Source: Flavobacteriales bacterium (lineage in GTDB: Bacteria; Bacteroidota; Bacteroidia; Flavobacteriales_G; Salibacteraceae). From it: a DNA stretch of 64,000 nt. The translations under genes and the position numbers were made by a program. The DNA is taken from contig DNTB01000041.1 of NCBI GenBank assembly GCA_003499525.1, forward strand, positions 62,001 to 126,000, given 5' to 3'. Numbering within the stretch: the first letter of the stretch is position 1; each line of letters opens with the position of its first letter. Of this stretch, positions 49,650 through 57,918 are shown one piece after another. A model generated the notes under the pieces. The model had not been told where the DNA came from. It saw nothing but the letters and a program-made list of their open reading frames with translations, and searched no databases.

Positions 49650-50177
49650 ATGAGTTACGATCCAGAAAAATCGCTTAAGGGTAAATCTATAATCGATCTT
49701 GATGAAGATAAGTCAGATAAGGTACTGATATTAGGCGTAGGCAATTATCTGATGGGAGATGAAGGCATAGGAGTGCATATCATGTACGAGATGGAGGAAA
49801 TGGATCTTCCGGAATATGTCGAAATTCTTGATGGAGGAACAGGTGGCTTCTTTCTCATGTCCTATTTCGATCTCTATCCAGTCGTTATTTTCGTGGATGC
49901 CACCATGGATGGACAGGTACCTGGATCGGTCACTAAACTCCGCCCCGAATTCGCAGCTGATTTTCCTACGGCTCTTAGTGTTCACGATGTCGGTCTCAAA
50001 GACATGATTGAAGCAATTTACCTTAAGGATAAAATGCCGGATATTCACCTGGTTACCATCTCTGTTTCCGGGCTGCAAGCAATGACCATTGAGCTAACTC
50101 CTGAAGTTAAGGCATCCATTCCTGCAGCTATCGAATTGATTCTTAAAACCGCAGAAGAATATAGGGTCAACGCCTAG
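49650..50177 (+). CDS. hyaD: hydrogenase maturation endopeptidase (HyaD/HupD)
   Basis: A 175-residue nickel-dependent protease that removes the C-terminal tail of the large subunit. The family signature is VLILGVGNYLMGDEGIGVHIMYEMEE (about 26-51); the glutamate in GDEG, the aspartate in FVDATMDG and the histidine in SVHDVGLKD are the nickel-sensing residues. A 20-residue acidic N-terminal extension (MSYDPEKSLKGKSIIDLDEDK) is longer than in E. coli HyaD. It starts 22 bases after a strong terminator and is followed by hypF after 3 bases. Confidence 0.95.
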   Translation: MSYDPEKSLKGKSIIDLDEDKSDKVLILGVGNYLMGDEGIGVHIMYEMEEMDLPEYVEILDGGTGGFFLMSYFDLYPVVIFVDATMDGQVPGSVTKLRPEFAADFPTALSVHDVGLKDMIEAIYLKDKMPDIHLVTISVSGLQAMTIELTPEVKASIPAAIELILKTAEEYRVNA

Positions 50178-50180
50178 GTA

Positions 50181-52436
50181 ATGCCAACTTTTGAAATTGG
50201 AATTAAAGGCATTGTTCAAGGTGTCGGGTTTAGACCATTAGTATATAACCTGGCCCAAAGCAAGGAAATAAAAGGTTGGGTAAGAAACAGCTCTAACGGG
50301 CTGACGATCCGATTTTCGACCTCAGAAAAGCAAGCTAAAGAGTTTTATAATGAGGTGATTACAAAAGCTCCCAGGCTCAGCTCTATTACATCACATTCAT
50401 TCAAGGTAGTGGACACAGAGAGTTTCGGTGAATTCACTATAAACCTTTCACATGTTGATGAAGAACCGGAAGTTCTGTTAACCCCTGACTACGCAGTATG
50501 CAATGACTGCCTCCTAGAGGTAGCTGACCCTTTAAACCGTAGAAATAGATACGCCTTTACCACCTGTTCTATCTGTGGGCCTAGGTATTCCATCCTCAAT
50601 GAAGTCCCTTATGATAGAGAGAATTCCACCATGTCTGAATTTCAAATGTGTTCTCAATGTCTTGAGGAGTATTATGATCCTTCCAATAGAAGGTTCTTTG
50701 CTCAAACGAATTCTTGCCAAAAATGCGGAATCCAACATTTTTGGCACGATTCCTCGACAAATTGGGAAGGCATTCAATGTGACGATTGGCTCACAAACAG
50801 CCTGAATTTGCTAAACAAGGGTAAAATACTGGCTATCAAAGGTATAGGGGGATTCCTATTCATGGCAGACGCCACTTCAGAACAAGCCGTTAAGGAGCTC
50901 CGCAGAAGGAAAAATCGCCCCTCCAAACCGTTTGCCTTGATGATGTTAAATTCAGAAATGTTGAAGCAATATGTATGCGTTTCGGGTTCAGAACTGGCGG
51001 AATGGTACAACGAAACAGCCCCGATAGTGCTCTTCAACACACGGCCTGAACATAAACTACCAAAACAAATAGCACCGAGTCTACATGAGCTTGGGGTTAT
51101 GAGGCCGTATACTCCCCTTCACCAAATATTAATCAACGAGTTTAACAAACCTCTAATAGCGACCAGTGCCAACCTTTCAGGGAGCCCTATTATTTTTAGA
51201 AACGATGATATCGATGAGCTCAAAGAAATTGCAGACGCTGTACTTTCTAATAATCGGGAAATCTTATTTGCTCAAGACGATTCAGTAATTCGTTTAACAA
51301 AATCATCTCGTAAAATACTTCTCCGGCGATCCAGAGGGCATGCTCCAAACGTGTTTCAAAAAGGAATCAGCCCCGATGAAAAGCTGTTTGCAGCCGGTGC
51401 ACAGCTCAAAAGCACCATTGGGATGACCTACCGCGGCAATCTACTTATTTCTCAGTACATTGGAGACAGCGACAGTTGGGAAACCCAGCAGCTCTATTCC
51501 AGAGTATTTGATCATTGGGTATCGGTTTTCAAACCCAACATTGAAGTGGTTTTAGCCGATAGACACCCCGGATATTTCAGTACTCAGTTTGCTGAGAAGC
51601 TTGCGAGTGAGAAAAAACTGGAACTACAAAAGGTACAGCATCATGAGGCCCATTTTACCGCTGTTCTGGGTGAGAATGAACTGTGGGATGACCGCACTCT
51701 CGGCATAATCTGGGATGGAACGGGATTGGGTAATGACGACCATATATGGGGTGGAGAATTCTTTCTTTATGAGAATAGAAAAATACATCGAGTAGATCAT
51801 CTCCCCTATTTCGACCATATCCTGGGAGATAAAATGGTCAAAGAGCCAAGAATATCCCTTCTGAGTATTTCTTCAGGTTTTGAGGAACTTCCAACTATTC
51901 TTTCACAAAAGTTTACCTCAGCTGAGCTGAATCTCTATCTTAAACTGCTTGGTCAAAATTCTTTGAAGTCCTCCAGTATGGGGCGTTTGTTCGATGCCGT
52001 TTCTTCTCTATTGAACTTTTGTGATAAAACCAGTTATCATGGAGAAGCTGCAATGATCACCGAAGCATCAGCCTGGCAAAACTCTTCTAAAATTAAAAGT
52101 TCCTACCTTGACTCTTCTGAAAAATTAATTCCAGAACGCCTAATCCGTCATATTATTCATGACCTCAAAAAGGGCCAGTCAATATCACTGGTTTCCTATA
52201 AATTTCACTATTCCCTGGTTAAGTGGATTGAGGGCATTGCAAGAAAAACGGGAGTTACTAACCTGGCATTTTCAGGTGGTGTATTTCAGAATAAACTACT
52301 GGTAGAATTGATTGAAGAAGAGCTTGGCGAAAAGTTCCATTTGCACTTCCATAAGAATCTCTCCCCCAACGACGAGTGTATCTCTTATGGTCAGATAATG
52401 CACTATCTTCACATTTCAAAAAATGACATTCCATGA
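50181..52436 (+). CDS. hypF: carbamoyltransferase HypF
   Basis: A 751-residue HypF, complete length. It converts carbamoyl phosphate to carbamoyl-AMP and transfers it to HypE for cyanide ligand synthesis. Domains in order: acylphosphatase (1-90, GIVQGVGFRPLVYNLA), zinc fingers (about 105-190, CNDC...CSICGPRYS and CSQC...CQKCG), YrdC (about 200-370, ATSANLSGSPI) and the Kae1-like carbamoyltransferase (about 390-751, VQHHEAHFTAVLGEN, IWDGTGLGNDDHIWGGEF and the ending AFSGGVFQNKLL). Its stop overlaps hypD by 4 bases. Confidence 0.97.
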   Translation: MPTFEIGIKGIVQGVGFRPLVYNLAQSKEIKGWVRNSSNGLTIRFSTSEKQAKEFYNEVITKAPRLSSITSHSFKVVDTESFGEFTINLSHVDEEPEVLLTPDYAVCNDCLLEVADPLNRRNRYAFTTCSICGPRYSILNEVPYDRENSTMSEFQMCSQCLEEYYDPSNRRFFAQTNSCQKCGIQHFWHDSSTNWEGIQCDDWLTNSLNLLNKGKILAIKGIGGFLFMADATSEQAVKELRRRKNRPSKPFALMMLNSEMLKQYVCVSGSELAEWYNETAPIVLFNTRPEHKLPKQIAPSLHELGVMRPYTPLHQILINEFNKPLIATSANLSGSPIIFRNDDIDELKEIADAVLSNNREILFAQDDSVIRLTKSSRKILLRRSRGHAPNVFQKGISPDEKLFAAGAQLKSTIGMTYRGNLLISQYIGDSDSWETQQLYSRVFDHWVSVFKPNIEVVLADRHPGYFSTQFAEKLASEKKLELQKVQHHEAHFTAVLGENELWDDRTLGIIWDGTGLGNDDHIWGGEFFLYENRKIHRVDHLPYFDHILGDKMVKEPRISLLSISSGFEELPTILSQKFTSAELNLYLKLLGQNSLKSSSMGRLFDAVSSLLNFCDKTSYHGEAAMITEASAWQNSSKIKSSYLDSSEKLIPERLIRHIIHDLKKGQSISLVSYKFHYSLVKWIEGIARKTGVTNLAFSGGVFQNKLLVELIEEELGEKFHLHFHKNLSPNDECISYGQIMHYLHISKNDIP

Positions 52437-53536
52437 AGTATCTCGATGAATACCGGGATCCAAAACTAGCGAGACTGGTATTGGATAAAATTTTTGAATC
52501 GGTATCAAGGCCATGGTCTATCATGGAAATCTGTGGTGGTCAAACACATAGTTTGGTGAAGAATGGTATTTTGGAAATCTTACCGAAAGAAATCACCATG
52601 ATCCATGGTCCAGGATGCCCAGTTTGTGTAACGCCGATTAACCTCATCGATAAGGCCATTTTACTCGCTGAGAATGCCAACGTCATCCTCTGCTCATTTG
52701 GAGATATGGTCAGAGTTCCAGGTTCAAGAAAAAGTCTATTGCAAAGTAAGTCGGAGGGTTCAGACATACGAATAGTGTATTCGCCGTTAGAAGCGGTAAA
52801 GCTTGCAAGCCAGAATCCGGACAAAGAGGTAGTTTTCTTTGCTGTTGGATTTGAAACTACTGCTCCTACCAATGCACTCTCCGTTGTTCAAGCTGCAAAA
52901 ATGGGGTTGGCCAACTACAGTATTCTCACATCACATGTGCTCGTTCCGCCAGCCCTGAACGCTCTGTTAAGTGATCCGGAAAGCACGATCGACGGGGTAT
53001 TGGCCGCAGGACATGTTTGCACCGTGATGGGATTTAAAGAATACTATCCAATAGCAAAAAAATATAAAACCCCCATTGTAATTACAGGGTTTGAGCCCGT
53101 GGATCTCTTGCAGGGAATTCTCACCACAATAGAAATGCTTGAAAATCAGCGGTTTGATGTGATTAATGAATACGGACGTGTGGTTGAAAAAGAGGGCAAC
53201 CCTCATGCAATGGCAATCATTAATGAAGCTTTTGAAGTATCAGACCGGAAATGGAGGGGAGTGGGAAATATTGACAACAGCGGTTATCAGCTAAGGGAAA
53301 AATACCAAAACTATGATGCCGACTTAAAGTTTGCCATCAAAATGAATGAGGTTGAAGAAAATGCTGAATGCATAGCCGGCAGTATTATGAAAGGACAAAA
53401 AAAACCCATCGATTGTATTCATTTTGGTAAGAAATGTAACCCTGAAAATCCGCTTGGCGCACCCATGGTATCTTCGGAAGGTGCCTGCGCCGCATATTAT
53501 CATTTCTCACACAGCCTGTTTCAAAATGTTTCTTAA
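52433..53536 (+). CDS. hypD: hydrogenase maturation protein HypD
   Basis: A 367-residue iron-sulfur protein on which the Fe(CN)2CO unit is assembled with HypC. Catalytic region: EICGGQTHSLVK near 28 (the iron-binding cysteine) and HGPGCPVCVTP near 58. VFFAVGFETTAPTNA near 137 and the C-terminal cluster residues (CIAGSIMKG, CIHFGKKCNPENPLGAPMVSSEGACAAYY) complete the set. It overlaps hypF by 4 bases and hypE by 1 base, indicating a tightly coupled operon. Confidence 0.97.
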   Translation: MKYLDEYRDPKLARLVLDKIFESVSRPWSIMEICGGQTHSLVKNGILEILPKEITMIHGPGCPVCVTPINLIDKAILLAENANVILCSFGDMVRVPGSRKSLLQSKSEGSDIRIVYSPLEAVKLASQNPDKEVVFFAVGFETTAPTNALSVVQAAKMGLANYSILTSHVLVPPALNALLSDPESTIDGVLAAGHVCTVMGFKEYYPIAKKYKTPIVITGFEPVDLLQGILTTIEMLENQRFDVINEYGRVVEKEGNPHAMAIINEAFEVSDRKWRGVGNIDNSGYQLREKYQNYDADLKFAIKMNEVEENAECIAGSIMKGQKKPIDCIHFGKKCNPENPLGAPMVSSEGACAAYYHFSHSLFQNVS

Positions 53537-54597
53537 TGACCTTTAAAGAGCATTATCGCTTTAGTTTAAACCGTCCAGCCCCAACACTCGATAGCGATAT
53601 CATAACACTAGCGCATGGAAGTGGTGGTCTGCTGACCAACCGATTACTGGATAACGGTGTTTTTGAATTATTTGACCACTCCGAATTACAAAAACGCGAA
53701 GACGGTGCCGTACTCAACCTATCAGGATCCGTAGCCTTTTCGACCGATAGTTTTGTCATCTCACCAATTTTCTTCCCAGGTGGAAATATAGGTGAACTTG
53801 CAGTGAATGGAACGGTAAACGACGTGGCTATGACCGGTGGGATCCCACAATTCCTGTCCCTTGCTTTCATCATTGAAGAAGGATTGCCAGTAGCAGATTT
53901 TTGGGAAATATTATTGTCCATCGAGCATGCTGCCAATCAGGCAGGGGTGAAAATAGTAACAGGTGATACCAAAGTAGTAGAGCGCGGAAAAGGAGATCAG
54001 ATATTCATCAATACCACGGGTGTTGGAAGGCTTCACCAGCGAGCTCTCTTAGACAGCACAAGAATAAAACCCGGAGATTCAATCATTGTAAGCGGCAATG
54101 TTGCCTCTCATGGTATGGCCATTTTATCTAAAAGAGAAGGGCTGGAATTTGAAACCGACATTTTAAGCGATACTCAAGCATTGAATGATCTTACAGTAAA
54201 ACTCCTCGATGAATTCGGACATGACATAAAAGTTTTCAGAGATCCTACACGCGGAGGTATGGCTACAGTGCTCAATGAAATAGCTGGTCAGGTAGACTTG
54301 GGAGTGGCATTAGAATCTGAAGAGCTGCCCATTCTTCCAGCGGTAAAAAGTGCCTGCGAAATATTCGGACTTGACCCCCTGTATGTAGCGAATGAAGGAT
54401 TGTTTATCGCCATTGTTTCAAAAAAAGTAGCTACCAAGATGTTGGATATACTCAGAGGGACTGAAAAAGGAAAAGATGCATCAATTATTGGTTCTGTTGT
54501 CGAAGATCATCCGGGAAAAGTGACCGCTTCAAGTGGATTAGGCGGAAAACGAGTTGTAAGTATGCCCATAGCTGAACAACTTCCAAGAATCTGTTAA
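53536..54597 (+). CDS. hypE: hydrogenase maturation protein HypE
   Basis: A 353-residue HypE, a dehydratase that turns its carbamoylated C-terminal cysteine into thiocyanate for the iron centre. The ending PRIC carries that cysteine. The PurM-like ATP-binding features are ITLAHGSGGLLTNRLL near 17-32 and AVNGTVNDVAMTGGIPQFL near 93-111, with GDTKVVERGKGDQIFINTTG in the middle. It is the last gene of the rightward hyp set and overlaps the end of the convergent lipoprotein gene by 4 bases. All six hyp genes are therefore in the locus. Confidence 0.97.
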   Translation: MTFKEHYRFSLNRPAPTLDSDIITLAHGSGGLLTNRLLDNGVFELFDHSELQKREDGAVLNLSGSVAFSTDSFVISPIFFPGGNIGELAVNGTVNDVAMTGGIPQFLSLAFIIEEGLPVADFWEILLSIEHAANQAGVKIVTGDTKVVERGKGDQIFINTTGVGRLHQRALLDSTRIKPGDSIIVSGNVASHGMAILSKREGLEFETDILSDTQALNDLTVKLLDEFGHDIKVFRDPTRGGMATVLNEIAGQVDLGVALESEELPILPAVKSACEIFGLDPLYVANEGLFIAIVSKKVATKMLDILRGTEKGKDASIIGSVVEDHPGKVTASSGLGGKRVVSMPIAEQLPRIC

Positions 54598-55592
54598 TAG
54601 ATTATTTCAAGCAACTTACCTCCCTCCATTCCAATAAGGACATTGCCATTATCGTCCACAATTCCTTTGGTCATATCCTTTCCATGATCAAGCGGATCAC
54701 ATTTCCAGGATTGACCATTGTCAAGACTTTCACAATAATTTCCATTGTTGCCGAATGCGATGATCAAATTCTCATTTACCCTGAGCAAGGAATTTATACT
54801 CCCTACTCCACTTACACCTCTGCCCCCGTGCTCTTTACGCCATGTAAATCCGCCGTCCGAAGACCTGAGGAACTGTCCATCATAAGTAGACATTACGGCA
54901 TCAGAACTACTTAAGAAGAGAATATCTGTAGTAAAGACGTTTTCAAGACGCACAGTTGTCCATGACTCTTCACCTGTACTTTTTTTCATTAACAAACCAT
55001 AACCTGCTGTCCAAACCGTGCCATTTCCATCATAGGCGACCGTTCGTAAATCATGATCAACCTCATGTGGCACCCATGTTAACCCTGAGTCAAGAGACTG
55101 GTATATTACACCTCTATCCCAATCTCCTCCACTGGCTATGAATGATCCTAATACTGTATTTGTCTGGAGCCATCTTCTCATAGGTTTCTTATTCGGATCC
55201 TTTATCCAATTCTCCTCTGAAATCCAATTTTTTGTAATCTTTTCTAAATCAATCGACGTGAAATAAGTTTCGCCTTCTTCAGCTCCGAAAGTGTACCTAC
55301 CTCCTTCAAATCGAACATCGTAAACGTTATGCGGAAGAGTATCGGAGATTACATCTGCTATTTCCCACTCTCCATAAGCAGCCTGGAGAATAAATCCGGA
55401 GTATGAACGGTCACCTCCAACCAATAGGTACTTCCCATTGTGCTTGTAAATTCCTCTCACTTTGGAGTTAGTCGGTAGATTATGAATAGTATAATCTACC
55501 GATAGATTGTCCTTCTTACAACCTGATGAAAACAATACTGAAATAAGAAAAACAGCACCCATGCTCTTCCTTACTACCCATTGAACACTCAT
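54594..55592 (-). CDS. lipoprotein with BNR/Asp-box beta-propeller repeats
   Basis: A 332-residue putative lipoprotein: hydrophobic core MGAVFLISVLFSSGC ends in a lipobox cysteine. The mature protein shows repeated Asp-box motifs, for example SLDSGLTWVPHE, SSDGGFTWRKE and SLDNGQSWKCD, spaced about 45-60 residues apart. These mark a sialidase/Ycf48-like beta-propeller without any visible sialidase catalytic residues. It is probably a surface or periplasmic binding protein. It is convergent with the hyp operon and there is no evidence that it belongs to it. Confidence 0.82.
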   Translation of the reverse strand: MSVQWVVRKSMGAVFLISVLFSSGCKKDNLSVDYTIHNLPTNSKVRGIYKHNGKYLLVGGDRSYSGFILQAAYGEWEIADVISDTLPHNVYDVRFEGGRYTFGAEEGETYFTSIDLEKITKNWISEENWIKDPNKKPMRRWLQTNTVLGSFIASGGDWDRGVIYQSLDSGLTWVPHEVDHDLRTVAYDGNGTVWTAGYGLLMKKSTGEESWTTVRLENVFTTDILFLSSSDAVMSTYDGQFLRSSDGGFTWRKEHGGRGVSGVGSINSLLRVNENLIIAFGNNGNYCESLDNGQSWKCDPLDHGKDMTKGIVDDNGNVLIGMEGGKLLEIIY

Positions 55593-55633
55593 GCCGCAAT
55601 GATACCGTTTATCAAAATATTTATGAAATTATA

Positions 55634-55675
55634 GTACTATGTTTTGCATAGTACATTCCATTAGATATATATTTG
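55634..55675 (+). promoter_or_regulatory. promoter with overlapping operator for the PadR/PspC operon
   Basis: A perfect 8-bp inverted repeat (GTACTATG at 55634-55641, CATAGTAC at 55647-55654, loop TTTTG) contains the -33 TTG (55644-55646) in its loop. The -7 box TATATTTG (55668-55675) follows at a spacing of 21, so the pair fits the Bacteroidota consensus. The repeat is placed to block RNA polymerase and is the likely PadR autoregulatory site, 58 bases before the padR ATG. Confidence 0.7.
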
Positions 55676-55711
55676 TATCGCAATTAAGCTAAGAAAGTAA
55701 AACAAGTATCA

Positions 55712-56059
55712 ATGAAAGTAGAGAATACCAAAGCACAGATGAGGAAGGGGGTTTTGGAATATTGTATTCTGCTACTGCTAAAAGAGCGGGAAATGTATCC
55801 ATCGGAGATAATAGGAGAGCTTAAAGAGCTTCATCTAATTGTAGTTGAAGGCACGCTCTATCCTCTCCTTACCCGGCTCAAAAACGCAGGAATTCTATCC
55901 TATAGATGGGAAGAATCAACTTCAGGTCCCCCCCGAAAGTATTACCAGTTGACCTCTATAGGATCAACGGTAACCGAAGAGCTCTCCAAAACCTGGACTG
56001 CTCTCGAAACAGCAGTAAATCAAGCAAAAAACCTTAACTCAAACAAACAAGACAAATGA
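55712..56059 (+). CDS. PadR family transcriptional regulator
   Basis: A 115-residue PadR. The winged helix is MRKGVLEYCILLLLKEREMYPSEIIGELKE...VVEGTLYPLLTRLKNAGILSYRWEES...PPRKYYQLTSIG, a close match to PadR subfamily 1, with the C-terminal dimerisation helix after residue 90. It probably represses its own operon through the palindrome in its promoter. Its stop overlaps the PspC gene start (ATGA). PadR/PspC-domain pairs of this kind recur in Bacteroidota and are thought to respond to envelope stress, which is inference here. Confidence 0.95.
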   Translation: MKVENTKAQMRKGVLEYCILLLLKEREMYPSEIIGELKELHLIVVEGTLYPLLTRLKNAGILSYRWEESTSGPPRKYYQLTSIGSTVTEELSKTWTALETAVNQAKNLNSNKQDK

Positions 56060-57783
56060 AAAAGACAGTAACGATTAATCTCGCTGGGCTGATCTTTAAT
56101 ATAGATGAAGATGCCTATGCACATTTGAAGAACTACCTCGATACGATTCGAAGTTATTTCGGCGAATCGGAGGGCCGTGACGAGATCATGACGGATGTCG
56201 AGGCCCGGATCGCTGAAATACTTCAGGAAAAACAAAAAGAAGGACGACAAGTGGTGATCATGTCCGATGTACATGAAGTAATCGAAGCCATGGGACAACC
56301 CGAAGATTATCTGGGTGAAGAATTTGAGGGAGAGAGCAAAAGATCAGGTCATTCAGGTAGTTCACATCATCAGAGCACCAATAGAAGAAGACTGTTCCGC
56401 GATCCTGACAACATGGTTGTTGGCGGAGTTTGCAGCGGTATTGGTCATTATTTCGGAATAGACCCCATATGGATCAGGTTGGCATTTGTTGTTGCCGTTC
56501 TAACTCTTGGAACGGGCATATTGCTATACATCATATTATGGCTCATCATCCCAAAGGCAAAGTCCTCCCTCGATCGTCTTGAGATGAGGGGGGAGCCGGT
56601 CAATTTACACAACATCGGTAAAACGGTGGAAGAAGAAATTGACAATGTCAAGAAAAACTATGAAGACTACCGCTACGGAGGTGGTTACGATAGAGACCGC
56701 GATAGGGTGAAGAACGGATTCCAGAGATTTTTTTCTTTTTTAGGAGATATATTCAAGCGACTATTTCAGGCAATCGGAAAGATCTTTGGCTTATTTCTAA
56801 TTCTTCTCGGAGCAATAGTTCTCACCGCACTTGTAGTAGGCCTTTTTACATCATTGGGTCAGGTAAACTTTGGTTGGGATGAGGGCGCAACAGCTTACAG
56901 CACATTGGAACTCTCAAGCTTTTTTTTTGACAGTGGAGCTTTAATGTATACTGCCATTGCAGGCATTGTACTTCTTGTTGGCATTCCATTTCTAGCGCTT
57001 CTCTACTCGGGATTAATCCTGCTTTTTGGTGCTCCAAGAACAGGCCGAAGAGTCGGAATTACACTTACGCTTGCCTGGGTTCTGGGAATTGGTCTTACAG
57101 GATACGCAGCCCTGAAAACATCGGCAGATTTTTCTAAACCCGACAGTAAGGTCGAAAAGATTCCGCTGGAATTTACAGAGGGTGATACCCTGGTTTTAAA
57201 CGCCGAAAGAAGAAAACTAAAACTTCTATCCGAAAACGATGGTTTTGAAGATTTTGGCGAGGTTTTTAAGCTGGAAGGTGATGAGGCCAGACTGGGAGAT
57301 GTAAAACTTACCATCGAAAAAAGTCCAACATCTAATGCCAGTCTTGAAATTATACGAAGTGCAAGAGGACGGCATTTTGAAGAAGCCATGGCTAGAGCAG
57401 AAAACATTGATTACCAAATTGAATGGAGGGCCAATCAGCTAATTCTGGACCGTGAATTTACCATTCCTATAGACGACAAATGGAGAGATCAGGAAGTGGA
57501 AATTGTCCTTTTAATACCGGAGAACCATACTGTCTACCTCGCAAGTGGACTCGAAGGAATGCTACAGGGAGTAAAGAACTACACCCGAACCAAGAGCTGG
57601 AGAATGCTCAATCACCACTGGACTATGACAGATTCCGGTTTAGTATCAGAAGAAATTCTTTACAATCTTAGAGACCAAATAGACGACGCCAACAGACTTT
57701 ATGAAGAAATTGAAATTCTCGAACAAGAAGAAGAAGAGATCGTTCCTGATAATACCGAGCAGGGCGAAGAATTGAGTCAGTAA
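56056..57783 (+). CDS. PspC-domain membrane protein with N-terminal HAAS-like region
   Basis: A 575-residue membrane protein. Residues 1-95 (VTINLAGLIFNIDEDAYAHLKNYLDTIRSYF, then a VEARIAEIL helix and QPEDYLG) resemble the DUF1700/HAAS domain that accompanies PadR regulators. The PspC domain is at about 112-170 (RRLFRDPDNMVVGGVCSGIGHYFGIDPIWIRLAFVVA). Four to five further helices lie between 230 and 355, and a 215-residue C-terminal beta-rich domain (about 360-560) probably lies outside the membrane. An acidic tail ends the protein. The HAAS region is the likely contact with PadR. Confidence 0.9.
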   Translation: MKKTVTINLAGLIFNIDEDAYAHLKNYLDTIRSYFGESEGRDEIMTDVEARIAEILQEKQKEGRQVVIMSDVHEVIEAMGQPEDYLGEEFEGESKRSGHSGSSHHQSTNRRRLFRDPDNMVVGGVCSGIGHYFGIDPIWIRLAFVVAVLTLGTGILLYIILWLIIPKAKSSLDRLEMRGEPVNLHNIGKTVEEEIDNVKKNYEDYRYGGGYDRDRDRVKNGFQRFFSFLGDIFKRLFQAIGKIFGLFLILLGAIVLTALVVGLFTSLGQVNFGWDEGATAYSTLELSSFFFDSGALMYTAIAGIVLLVGIPFLALLYSGLILLFGAPRTGRRVGITLTLAWVLGIGLTGYAALKTSADFSKPDSKVEKIPLEFTEGDTLVLNAERRKLKLLSENDGFEDFGEVFKLEGDEARLGDVKLTIEKSPTSNASLEIIRSARGRHFEEAMARAENIDYQIEWRANQLILDREFTIPIDDKWRDQEVEIVLLIPENHTVYLASGLEGMLQGVKNYTRTKSWRMLNHHWTMTDSGLVSEEILYNLRDQIDDANRLYEEIEILEQEEEEIVPDNTEQGEELSQ

Positions 57784-57918
57784 TGTAGGGTGCCCCTGAT
57801 CAATTAGCATCGAAGAAGCTGCAAAGAGCTTCATTCGGCAGGAGTATTGCTCCCGTTTTCAGTTACCCTCTTTTTTCTAATTTCGCGCCGGTAAGCTCTG
57901 AAAAATAGTGTACTGCGA

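Noticed and set aside
57815..57832. GAAGCT/AGCTTC hairpin after the PspC gene, considered as a terminator
   Set aside because: The stem has only 6 bp and no T tract follows; the support is too weak to list it.
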